Below are positions 1 to 6,771 of a stretch of 20,587 bases of DNA, in pieces. Position numbers and translations under genes: made by a program. The notes below the pieces were generated by a model. It saw nothing but the letters and a program-made list of their open reading frames with translations, was not told where the DNA came from and ran no database searches. The stretch's first letter is position 1, and each line of letters opens with the position of its first letter. The stretch is from a virus, in IMG/VR virus record IMGVR_UViG_3300020160_000078, positions 1 to 20,587 of that record; one strand, written 5' to 3'.

Positions 1-171
1 AGGTGTCCAAGTACCTGTCTCATAGTCATCCAGCAACTCACTGGTCATCCCAGCAGCAGCTGGGTTAATGGAAAAGTCGATGCCTTTTCCTGCTGTGCCA
101 ATGACGAGGTTGCCATTGACGATTGTCTGATCGCCAGTACGTGTTGATGGGAATCCAACTGTCTTTAACAT
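1..171 (-). CDS. Tail fibre / receptor-binding protein, N-terminal fragment (cut by left edge)
   Basis: The ATG at 171 is preceded by AAGGAG six bases upstream, and the frame stays open to base 1, giving 57 residues with the rest beyond the window. Visible stretches are NGNLVIGTAGKGIDFS (about residues 18-33) and ELLDDYETGTWTP at the end. The pattern of a 'GKGIDFS' strand followed by 'L-DDYE-GTWTP' is common near the start of phage tail-fibre and tail-spike repeats; this is family knowledge, not a search result. The gene follows the head-binding adaptor by 10 bases, and the stop codon of the adaptor runs into this gene's SD. I infer that the protein is the distal receptor-binding part attached to the adaptor. 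Its C-terminal domain cannot be judged here. Confidence 0.7.
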   Translation of the reverse strand, partial: MLKTVGFPSTRTGDQTIVNGNLVIGTAGKGIDFSINPAAAGMTSELLDDYETGTWTP

Positions 172-181
172 TCTGTTCTCC

Positions 182-664
182 TTAAATCAAGAATTCGATC
201 ACCGAAGTGAATGGTGGTGCTTGGCTGAATGTCACATTACCGCCAGACACTGTGTAGGTATTTTGGTTCTGGTACACGCCATTTATGTAAATTGCAAATG
301 GTGTCGATGTCACAGGAAAAATTGTCTGTACACCATTGCCAGTTGCATTGGTTGCAACTGATCCAGAAGCAAAATTCCCATTCAGAGAGGTGTATACCAC
401 GCTGCCTTTGGAATCGAGCACTTGAATGCTGTAGTCGCTAGCTGCATAAAAACGCGTAGGCGTTCCATTGCGTGATGGATAGCCATTGAGCGTTCTGATT
501 GGCTGTGGCGCTGGAATGGTCAGAGCTGAGTCCCAATAGACCGCAATTTGGTTTGTCTGGGGAGACAGATTGACTGTGCCAATCCAGATGTACCCATTCT
601 CCAACGGCTGTCCGTCAGCGCCAGCAAATGCTGGATACGGTGGTTGAATCGAGAGTGCTGACAT
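182..664 (-). CDS. P22 tailspike head-binding-domain adaptor protein
   Basis: This is a 160-residue protein. Residues 5-95 (PPYPAFAGADGQPLENGYIWIG, then AVYWDSALTIPAPQPIRT, GYPSRNGTPTRFY and DYSIQVLD) match the head-binding domain of P22 tailspike gp9, the trimeric beta domain that plugs into the portal/gp4/gp10 tail machine. Residues 110-160 (GNGVQTIFPV, YINGVYQ, NTYTVSGGNVTFSQAPP, IEF) look like the small beta module often found in phage fibres. In P22 the head-binding and receptor-binding domains form one chain. Here the protein stops after the linker module and a separate gene follows. Start: ATG at 664, abutting the TAA of the upstream ejection gene, with CAGGAG upstream. Role as a fibre-anchoring adaptor is inferred. 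Confidence 0.85.
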   Translation of the reverse strand: MSALSIQPPYPAFAGADGQPLENGYIWIGTVNLSPQTNQIAVYWDSALTIPAPQPIRTLNGYPSRNGTPTRFYAASDYSIQVLDSKGSVVYTSLNGNFASGSVATNATGNGVQTIFPVTSTPFAIYINGVYQNQNTYTVSGGNVTFSQAPPFTSVIEFLI

Positions 665-3061
665 TTATTGGTTCTCCTGGTCGAATTGGCGCTCGGCTTG
701 GGTTGCTGTCTGCAACCATTGAATCCTTGCGTCCAATGCTTTTGGCAGTTTGGCTGCGTCTGCAAATTTCTGGAAGGATTGTGACATGGCTGTGCGACGA
801 ATGCTAGCTGCGCTTGGCGTTCCCTTGGTCGCGGCTTCGATGGCAAGTTTCTGGAATCCCTCATCAGCAAACAGTTTTCCTGCTGCTTTGAGTGAATCCT
901 TGTTGCCTTGGGTCATAGCCCCAGTCAGCACCGATGTGGCTGCGGCTGCGATAGGGCCACCAACAGCTGCTGCACCAGTCAATGCACCTTTGGCCAGCGT
1001 GCTTTCCATAACCTTACCGATCAGGCTTTCGGCCTGCATGCCTTGCAACAGTGCTTGGTTTGCTTTGCCGGTGGTCAGAACATTGGCTCTGGCCTCTGTG
1101 ACGCGCTTTGAGACCTCAAACAGGTCGCGCAGTACGTCTGCTGAGTCTTTGCCAAGTGTGTCCACGATGGTTTTGTAGACTGGTGGGTTGGCACGCAGTT
1201 TGGGGTAGATGTCGGCAAACTCGGAGAATCCGAATCCACCCTTCTCAGCACCTCTGGCCGAACGTGTGACGGATGCCAGTGCTGTGGCTAGTGTCTCTTT
1301 GCGCAGGTCTTCTGGTACGGTCTTAAGCAGGCGATTGAACTCGCCAGCATCACCCTTGGCCGCACCAGTGATGGCGGTGCGCATCTTGTTTGCCACGCTG
1401 CCCTCGATGTCTTGGCCAAATGCATTCACAATGCGCTTGCCCAAGGCACGCTCTTTGGCATACAGTAAATTGGCAGCACGCAGTTGCTGGCGCAGTTCCT
1501 CGCCACCGATGTTGCCAACGTTTGTCAGTTGGTCGTCAGCGAGTGCCGCATACAGGCGCTTGAGGTCTGCCTCGGCCATGCTGCCGTATGGCGACTCCAT
1601 CTTGTTGATGGCGTTTCCGATCAGGGTTTTCTCGCGCTTGAGTCGGCCATACGTGATGTTGCCTTCCTCGATCATCTTGGCCAGATTGCGCTCGGCTGCC
1701 GACATGCCTTTCTCGCCCACCTCAGCTTTGACAGTGTCAAGGGTTTGTTTGAGCTTTGGCAGATCGACCACTGATGTTTTTGGAACAACTTCATCGACTG
1801 CGTTGTAGACTTTGCTTGCCTGCGCATTGAGGTCTGAACGAGTTGCGGTCAGCGAGTCTTTAATCTTTTGAGACACCACGCCTGGTGCGACTGCGCCTTC
1901 GACAAATGTGGCATCAAATTGCTTGATCACATCGTCGGCTTTGTCCACGGCCTGCGTGACGGTGTTGCGCCACAAAGCCTCGGCCTCACTGCCTGCGGCT
2001 GATCTGGTAAGGCCTGCGGCTGCTCTGACTTGTGGGTTGTCGCTGAACACATCAGCAGGCAACTGGATGCCAAGTCGATCGGCTGCTTCTTTGGCTGCCA
2101 CGTTGACTTGTGCAAGATCGGCCAGCCGGTCGCGTGCGCCAGCCGAACCGAATCCTGTACCTGCTGCCTGTTTGACCAGCTTTCCAACTTCTTCCTCGGC
2201 CACTTCTGCAACCACTGGTGCCACTGCTGGTGCAGCTGGTGCGACTGGAATCTCTGGTGCGACTGGTGCCACCTCTGGCATTGCTGCGGCCACTGGTGCT
2301 GCTGGAGGTGCTTCTGGGGCCATTGCTGTGCCCATAGGAGCGCCTGGTGCGCCTGCTGCTGGTGTAGGTGCAGGAGCTTTTCCTGTGACGCGCTGTACGC
2401 CCTTTTTGACAGCTTGGACGACTGGAGGTGCCACGCGCTGCAAAATCTGCCCTGCTGGGCCTGTGGCCGCTGCTGTGACCACCTCGCCAGTGTCGAACCT
2501 TCCACCAGTTCCGGCTTGAGTCGCTTCAATGGCCGCTTGAGTTGCGCCAGCACCAATGATTGCACCAGGAATGGTTGCGGCTCGGCCTGCTGGCGTGAAG
2601 GCTGCAATGCCACCAGCTGCGCGTGGGATATCACCCATCGTGAAGCCTGGTGGGATTGCGTATTCCTTTTGATCGACCGACGATCGCATTAAGTAGTTAC
2701 CCTTGGCATCTTGGCGAACTTGAACACCAGGGAAGTTGGCTTGCAGAATCTGCACCGTTTCCTTGGGGTTGCTCATCAGTGTGCCAAGCGCTGTCTTGAA
2801 CGATGCCACGCTCATTTGATTCAGCTCTGGCATGCTTGTCCACTCGGGCAATGCTTGGGTCTCAGGCGTTGCGCGTGCGCGACCAGTAACTTGTTCGACC
2901 AGACCTTCAAAAAAGCCCATTTTTGGCTGTGATGCCGCCCATTGTTCAGGTGACATTGGGGCCGCAGCAGGTGCTGTGGCCGTAGGTGTAGCAGATGCTG
3001 GTGCAGGAGCTGCTGGTGCAGCCTGACTAGTCTGGGATGCCAACCATTCTTCTGGACTCAT
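665..3061 (-). CDS. P22 gp16-like ejection (internal virion) protein
   Basis: The protein has 798 residues, starting at the ATG at 3061, whose ATGA overlaps the stop of the upstream gene. A GTG at 3094 would add 11 residues but has no SD. Residues 1-10 (MSPEEWLASQ) are repeated as MSPEQWAASQ at 36-45. Residues about 90-190 resemble a segment shared by podovirus ejection proteins (dGxYxxRSSxDxkEYaIPPGfTmGDIPRA, then a Gly/Ala-rich hydrophobic stretch). A Pro/Ala/Val-rich linker spans about 229-289. The remainder is helical and rich in Ala, Lys and Glu, with another Gly/Ala hydrophobic stretch near 710-740 that could insert in a membrane. It is third in a gp7-gp20-gp16 order and precedes the tailspike adaptor, as in P22. 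P22 gp16 is shorter (about 609). Assigned by position and composition. Confidence 0.65.
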   Translation of the reverse strand: MSPEEWLASQTSQAAPAAPAPASATPTATAPAAAPMSPEQWAASQPKMGFFEGLVEQVTGRARATPETQALPEWTSMPELNQMSVASFKTALGTLMSNPKETVQILQANFPGVQVRQDAKGNYLMRSSVDQKEYAIPPGFTMGDIPRAAGGIAAFTPAGRAATIPGAIIGAGATQAAIEATQAGTGGRFDTGEVVTAAATGPAGQILQRVAPPVVQAVKKGVQRVTGKAPAPTPAAGAPGAPMGTAMAPEAPPAAPVAAAMPEVAPVAPEIPVAPAAPAVAPVVAEVAEEEVGKLVKQAAGTGFGSAGARDRLADLAQVNVAAKEAADRLGIQLPADVFSDNPQVRAAAGLTRSAAGSEAEALWRNTVTQAVDKADDVIKQFDATFVEGAVAPGVVSQKIKDSLTATRSDLNAQASKVYNAVDEVVPKTSVVDLPKLKQTLDTVKAEVGEKGMSAAERNLAKMIEEGNITYGRLKREKTLIGNAINKMESPYGSMAEADLKRLYAALADDQLTNVGNIGGEELRQQLRAANLLYAKERALGKRIVNAFGQDIEGSVANKMRTAITGAAKGDAGEFNRLLKTVPEDLRKETLATALASVTRSARGAEKGGFGFSEFADIYPKLRANPPVYKTIVDTLGKDSADVLRDLFEVSKRVTEARANVLTTGKANQALLQGMQAESLIGKVMESTLAKGALTGAAAVGGPIAAAATSVLTGAMTQGNKDSLKAAGKLFADEGFQKLAIEAATKGTPSAASIRRTAMSQSFQKFADAAKLPKALDARIQWLQTATQAERQFDQENQ

Positions 3062-4491
3062 CTTGCCCCCACGGATTGCTTGTATGCGCTCCACTGAGCA
3101 TCAGTGAAGTTGGCAGGACGAGTATAAGTCTGGCCACCGACTGTGACGCTGTTTGCTGCTGGTGCAGCTGGCGCTGCCGCTGTCTCAGGCCCGAACACGT
3201 TTTCAGGATTGAGGCGGTAGTTCTTGACCACCACACCAAGTGCTGTTTTGTCTTCGCCTGCTTTTTTCTGGGCTGAGTCAAGATATTGCTTGGCCAGATT
3301 GACATACTCTTGACGCTGTTTTGAATCAAGCGCAAAGAGCTGACCGCTTTGCAGTTTTTGCGATGTGTTGAGCAGTCTTTCATACAGGCCTGCGGTATCG
3401 CGAGCTGTTGCAAATTCTGTCTCACGCACCACTGAGCCTGGATCAAGCATTTTCATGAATCCAGTGATCAGTGCAATGTCGCCTGGGCCGTTCTTGGCCT
3501 CTGCCGAAGACTTAATGTTGTTGAATGTGGTTCCAAGTTCGCCATAAACCTTAGTGCGGCCTTGGAATTCTTTGCGCAGTTTTTCTTCCTGCTCAAATGT
3601 CTTGGTTGGATCAAGTCCACCAGTGGATTTGAGTGCTTCCAGTTCAAGTGCGGCTTTTGCAGTTTCCACACCTAGCTTCTTGGTCTGGGCCAATGCCGAA
3701 CCGGTCTGTGCAGATGTCAAACCAAGGTCAGCGGCTTTCTTTTTAAGGTCTGCCATTGTGATCTGCTCTGCAAATTTGGCATCGACCTGCGCTTTTTGTG
3801 CGTCTGCCGTTGCTTTGGCTGCATCAGCTGCTGCCTTCTCTGCTGCATTGGTGGCGGTAGCCTGAGCTGTTACTGCATCTGCTACGGCTTTGTCAGCCTT
3901 TGCTCTGGATTCAAGCAGTGCAGCTGGTGCTTTGGCTTCTTCTCTGCCTGTCGAAAGTGTTTTGTCGACATTCTCAAGCAGTTCTTTTCCACCAGGTAAT
4001 GTGGCCATCATCAATCCAATGGTAGTCTGTGCACCAGTAGGATTGACATCGATCAGTTGCAAGTAGGTCTCTGTCGCCTTGGCATCTTGCTCACGGCCTG
4101 AATTTCGGAATGCGTCTGCCTGCTCTTTGAGCAGATTTTTTGCAATGTCAACTTGGCCAGATTTCATGGCTGCATAGACTTGGCCAGATTGGGCTAGTCG
4201 ATTTTGTTGCTGAGACGATGACATCAAGTCAAATGCTTTGCGCACGCCTTCTGCTTGATCTTTTGGGAGCATGGCAGAGACGCGAGCAAAGTCTGTGGCT
4301 GTTGCATTTGGATTTCCAAACAGAGTTTTCAGCTCTGTCTGTGCTTTCATTGCCTGCTCTCGTGCTTGTGCTTGTGCTTGTGCTTCTGCACCGGCTGCGC
4401 CAATTTTGAAACCACCGAGTGCAGCCTCAAATGGGCTTTGCACATCGACTGCATAGTTGATAGGCTGTTGTAATGGGTTGATGGTTGCCAT
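3058..4491 (-). CDS. P22 gp20-like ejection (internal virion) protein
   Basis: The 477-residue protein is close in size to P22 gp20 (about 471). It is highly helical: residues about 180-280 are rich in Ala, Lys, Asp and Gln (ADKAVADAVTAQATATNAAEKAAADAAKATADAQKAQ), a typical long coiled coil. The C-terminal end has a Pro/Ala-rich linker (AAAPAAPAANSV) followed by GGQTYTRPANFTDAQWSAYKQSVG, a short module seen at the ends of structural proteins. There is no signal peptide. The start at 4491 has AAAGGAT upstream. It lies between gp7-like and gp16-like genes, which together would form the DNA-ejection set that leaves the capsid through the tail on infection. Function is inferred from order, size and composition, since ejection proteins diverge quickly. 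Confidence 0.6.
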   Translation of the reverse strand: MATINPLQQPINYAVDVQSPFEAALGGFKIGAAGAEAQAQAQAREQAMKAQTELKTLFGNPNATATDFARVSAMLPKDQAEGVRKAFDLMSSSQQQNRLAQSGQVYAAMKSGQVDIAKNLLKEQADAFRNSGREQDAKATETYLQLIDVNPTGAQTTIGLMMATLPGGKELLENVDKTLSTGREEAKAPAALLESRAKADKAVADAVTAQATATNAAEKAAADAAKATADAQKAQVDAKFAEQITMADLKKKAADLGLTSAQTGSALAQTKKLGVETAKAALELEALKSTGGLDPTKTFEQEEKLRKEFQGRTKVYGELGTTFNNIKSSAEAKNGPGDIALITGFMKMLDPGSVVRETEFATARDTAGLYERLLNTSQKLQSGQLFALDSKQRQEYVNLAKQYLDSAQKKAGEDKTALGVVVKNYRLNPENVFGPETAAAPAAPAANSVTVGGQTYTRPANFTDAQWSAYKQSVGAR

Positions 4492-4502
4492 GTTGTTATC
4501 CT

Positions 4503-5153
4503 TTAGAAACCAAAGCCCATGCCAGCTTTTCCACCTGCGCCCATTTGCATACCAAGGAACTGAGCTGGCATGTTGAATAGCTGGCCATAAGCCTTGGCTT
4601 GTCCAAGCTCTCCACCGGCTAGTGCTGCTCCTTGCTGAGACAGCAAGTTGGCCACGTTGGTGCCTGACTCCATGCCAGCAGCGCCAACACCAGCAGCAGA
4701 TCGCTGTCCCAACTGTGTCATGCCACCCAATCGACCATATTGCTGTTCAATGAGGCTGGAAAGCAATGCTGGTCTAAACTGAGCCAGTGCGCCTTGGATG
4801 TTGCCACCACGCAGGCCACCAGTGGCCGATGCACGCTGAAGCAATGCTTCCTCGCCTTGACTGGCAAGTGCTTGGAATGTTTCTCCACCTTTGATGCGCT
4901 CAATGGCCGCACGTTCTTCCTCTGGCCCTCTAAGGCCAAGGAATGCTTGCTGTGCTTCTAGTGCTGGCTGGCCTGCCTCGGTATAAGGCTTGAGCAATTC
5001 ACGCATGGCATCGAATTGTCTGCGCTGTTCTGCAATGCCTTGGCCTGCTGCGCCAGCTTGAACGTTTGCTGCATCTTCTGCTGCATTGGCTTGCATTGTG
5101 CTGCCAACTAGTTGGGTTCCGCCCACGACTAGGGCTGTTACTGGATCAGGCAT
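4503..5153 (-). CDS. P22 gp7-like DNA transfer / ejection protein
   Basis: The 216-residue protein compares with 229 for P22 gp7. Residues 1-30 are a small hydrophobic, Ala/Gly-rich start (PVTALVVGGTQLVGSTMQANAA). The centre holds the characteristic stretch LLQRASATGGLRGGN, followed by QGALAQFRPALLSSLIEQQYGRLGGM. This pattern is typical of phage 'DNA transfer protein' annotations related to P22 gp7. The C-terminus is Gly/Met/Phe-rich (MGAGGKAGMGFGF). The start at 5153 lies inside the 3' end of the upstream gene (8-base overlap), suggesting translational coupling. It is first of the three ejection-protein genes. The rather even Ala/Gly/Gln composition suits a flexible, partly unfolded internal protein. 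Confidence 0.7.
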   Translation of the reverse strand: MPDPVTALVVGGTQLVGSTMQANAAEDAANVQAGAAGQGIAEQRRQFDAMRELLKPYTEAGQPALEAQQAFLGLRGPEEERAAIERIKGGETFQALASQGEEALLQRASATGGLRGGNIQGALAQFRPALLSSLIEQQYGRLGGMTQLGQRSAAGVGAAGMESGTNVANLLSQQGAALAGGELGQAKAYGQLFNMPAQFLGMQMGAGGKAGMGFGF

Positions 5154-5595
5154 TGCCGAACTCCTTCATGTAGTCTTCAAATTTCTCGCCATATAAATCC
5201 ATGACCAGATGTGCATTTTTTGTGGCAAAGCCTGGGCCATGCGTGAGCGATACGGCCATCAGGATCAGATCGTAGTAGCCTGCACGCCAGACGAATGATC
5301 TGGCATCGGCTTCACCTGCACGCTCTGCTTGATCGGAGGCTTGCCACTTCATGATTGCTGTTGCTAGCAATGGCACGAGGTGGTGGCTGTTTGTGATAAA
5401 AAATTGGTTTTGATGCATGCCCACCATTGTGTTCCAGATGGTCGCATTCAGGTCTTTGCGCTCAACCGTGTCGCCATCAGCAACATCGTCAAACACCTGA
5501 ATGGCATCGTAGACCATGACAAGCCATTCCACGACTGGCGCAGGCAACATGAAAACCCTTTGCAGGTTCTCCTTGAGCCATTCGATACCAATCAT
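5146..5595 (-). CDS. Conserved phage helical protein of unknown function (DDVAD motif)
   Basis: The ATG at 5595 has CAGGAG six bases upstream. A TTG at 5601 would add two residues but is closer to the SD than usual. The 149-residue product is predominantly helical. It has VVEWLVMVYDAIQVFDDVAD at 21-40, HHLVPLLATAIMKW at 71-84, and SFVWRAGYYDLILMAVSLTHG at 100-120. I recognise the 'KWQA-D-AER-GE ... SFVWRAGYYDL' block as a recurring hypothetical phage protein but know no assigned role. The FDDVADGD motif (35-42) looks like the Asp-rich site of all-helical prenyltransferase-like folds, though the protein is too short for such an enzyme. Its position just before the gp7-like gene would match P22 gp14, but I see no sequence support for that. 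Confidence 0.75.
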   Translation of the reverse strand: MIGIEWLKENLQRVFMLPAPVVEWLVMVYDAIQVFDDVADGDTVERKDLNATIWNTMVGMHQNQFFITNSHHLVPLLATAIMKWQASDQAERAGEADARSFVWRAGYYDLILMAVSLTHGPGFATKNAHLVMDLYGEKFEDYMKEFGNA

Positions 5596-5669
5596 GTGCA
5601 ACTCCTGTTAAGGGTGAGCTGCTGGTGGCCCGATAGACTCAGCGGCTCTATTTTCCCACATTTTGACAT
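5592..5669 (-). CDS. Possible 25-residue ORF between virion genes
   Basis: A 25-codon ORF starts at the ATG at 5669, four bases past the stop of the cysteine-rich gene. It ends with TGA overlapping the ATG of the helical protein (ATGA at 5592-5595). The product begins MSKCGKIEPLSLSG and ends LNRSCT, with two cysteines. Upstream there is only a weak purine stretch (GGAAGAT), so translation would rely on coupling. The ORF exactly fills a 78-base gap in a genome that otherwise leaves almost none, which argues that it is real. On the other hand, part of it must also serve as the SD of the next gene (CAGGAG). No family recognised. Confidence 0.35.
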   Translation of the reverse strand: MSKCGKIEPLSLSGHQQLTLNRSCT

Positions 5670-5673
5670 TTGG

Positions 5674-6075
5674 TCAATCTTCCATTTCAAATTCACGCTC
5701 ATCCCATGCTTGGCAAACGCGCAGGTCGTGGCAGATGAACTCGAATTTGGTGCAGTAACCACGGAAACCAGCATCTGTGTCCCAGTCATTTCGTGGAATG
5801 CGCTCCATCTTGGCCTGTGTCATGGTGCTGTTGTCGTAGTACTCGCAGTTCGAGCAGCGACGACGACGAGACTCTTTTTCGTCCACTTGCATGGCCTTGC
5901 CAACAGCGATCCAGTAGGTTTTGTTGGCCGTTGGCTCGTTGCTTGGATTCTCAGGGCCAAGCATCCAGTCGTCGATAACGATCTGGGTGTTCTTCTTGTT
6001 TTCTGCCGTGGTGATGAATTCCTCATCCATTGGCAGGCCCATAAAGCCCTTGGGCATCATCATGAATTTGTCCAT
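5674..6075 (-). CDS. Cysteine-rich phage protein with HiPIP-like or zinc-ribbon-like motif
   Basis: The 133-residue protein starts at 6075 after AAGGAG with a six-base spacer. Residues 1-22 are Met-rich (MDKFMMMPKGFMGLPMDEEF). Residues 70-73 are RRRR, followed by C74-SN-C77-EYYDN. C108 follows in GYCTKF, then C115, then C121 in RVCQAW. The spacing C-x2-C-x30-C-x12-C with aromatic neighbours (C-x2-C-x-Y-Y, G-Y-C-x-x-F, C-x-x-W) recalls high-potential iron-sulfur proteins, though their second gap is shorter. A structural zinc site is equally possible. The C-terminus is acidic (DEREFEMED). It lies among head/tail genes, so a virion component or assembly factor is the natural inference. No function is established. 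Confidence 0.8.
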   Translation of the reverse strand: MDKFMMMPKGFMGLPMDEEFITTAENKKNTQIVIDDWMLGPENPSNEPTANKTYWIAVGKAMQVDEKESRRRRCSNCEYYDNSTMTQAKMERIPRNDWDTDAGFRGYCTKFEFICHDLRVCQAWDEREFEMED

Positions 6076-6089
6076 GCTGTTCTCCTTGA

Positions 6090-6425
6090 TTAAGTGATTT
6101 CGCGGCCAGATGCGCGGATGGTCAGTGATGTAGCTGCGCTGGCAATTGTGCTGATGAAGCTGCCAGACTCAAGCGCTTGGCCAACCAGTTCTGGGAATGT
6201 GTAGGTTTCATCGGGTGCAATGCTGCGGGTATCCACGATCAAGTTGGATACGCCAGCTGCGCCACCACTAGTCACCAAATTAACGCTGATCGTCACATTG
6301 CCTGCCGTGGTATTGGTGGCTGTGAACTTATCAATGATGGCCTTGCAATTCACTGCGGTGTACTGCGTGGTCTGGGCATTTTCGGCCTGCTTTGGTGGAA
6401 TCAGCACCTTGATGGATACGGTCAT
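6090..6425 (-). CDS. Small virion-region protein, paralogue B of a tandem pair
   Basis: The start is the ATG at 6425, which has AAGGAG seven bases upstream, not the ATG at 6452, which lacks an SD and lies inside the upstream gene. The product is 111 residues and predicted beta-rich, with alternating hydrophobic residues and many Thr, Ser and Ala. It aligns over its last 90 residues with the gene just upstream: YTA...KAIIDKFTATNTTAGNVTISVNLVTSGGAAG here against YTV...TLLKEFSIANTTAAAINVRVFLVPSAGAAG there, and both end in L-T-I-x-A-S-G-x-E-x-T. This indicates a duplication. No named family recognised. A decoration, cement or tail-attached beta-sandwich role would suit the context but is inference only. 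Confidence 0.75.
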   Translation of the reverse strand: MTVSIKVLIPPKQAENAQTTQYTAVNCKAIIDKFTATNTTAGNVTISVNLVTSGGAAGVSNLIVDTRSIAPDETYTFPELVGQALESGSFISTIASAATSLTIRASGREIT

Positions 6426-6435
6426 TTCATTCTCC

Positions 6436-6771
6436 TTATGTGGCTTCGCCACCGCTGGCGATAATAGTCAAGCCTGCGGATGCGGCTTGGATTTGAATGG
6501 TGTCGCCTGCGTTTAGCACCTCGATGCCGTTGTATTGCAGTGCATTATTGGCTGGGACTGACACATCGTACAAGAATGCATTGCCAGTTCCTGCTGCTCC
6601 TGCGGATGGCACCAAGAAAACGCGCACATTGATGGCCGCTGCCGTGGTGTTGGCAATGCTGAACTCTTTAAGTAGCGTGCGAGTGCTGGCCGGTACGGTG
6701 TACAGCGTTGTCACGCCTGTCGTGATGGCCGCTTGGCCAAGTTTTGCGGGTGTAATTACATCGAAAGCCAT
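6436..6771 (-). CDS. Small virion-region protein, paralogue A of a tandem pair
   Basis: The 111-residue protein starts at the ATG at 6771, inside the last 16 bases of the upstream gene. It begins MAFDVITPAKLGQAAI, continues LYTVPASTRTLLKEFSIANTTA, and ends with LNAGDTIQIQAASAGLTIIASGGEAT. The repeated short hydrophobic strands separated by small-residue loops, and the 'L-x-x-G-D-x-I-x-x-x-x' strand-turn, suggest an all-beta jelly-roll or Ig-like fold. Length and C-terminal motif match paralogue B exactly. The gap between the two genes is 10 bases. The pair lies between the gp10-like hub region and the ejection genes, where tail-attached structural proteins are expected. No catalytic motif is visible. 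Confidence 0.75.
   Translation of the reverse strand: MAFDVITPAKLGQAAITTGVTTLYTVPASTRTLLKEFSIANTTAAAINVRVFLVPSAGAAGTGNAFLYDVSVPANNALQYNGIEVLNAGDTIQIQAASAGLTIIASGGEAT

Noticed and set aside
2190-2400. Apparent tandem DNA repeat of TGGTGC-like units
   Set aside because: Explained by the Pro/Ala/Val-rich linker of the gp16-like protein; unit length and sequence are irregular.
2030-2692. Cys/Trp-rich plus-strand frame looking like a metal-binding protein
   Set aside because: It mirrors the Pro/Ala linker of the gp16-like gene; repeated Cys and Trp come from reverse-complemented Ala/Pro codons.
665-3094. GTG start at 3094 for the gp16-like protein
   Set aside because: No SD upstream; the ATG at 3061 gives an ATGA overlap and starts with the duplicated MSPE motif.
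5380-6093. 237-residue plus-strand frame spanning two minus genes
   Set aside because: It covers the helical and cysteine-rich genes in antisense, with no SD and no recognisable domain.
6090-6452. Longer start at 6452 for paralogue B
   Set aside because: No SD there; the ATG at 6425 has AAGGAG at good spacing and gives the same 111-residue length as its paralogue.
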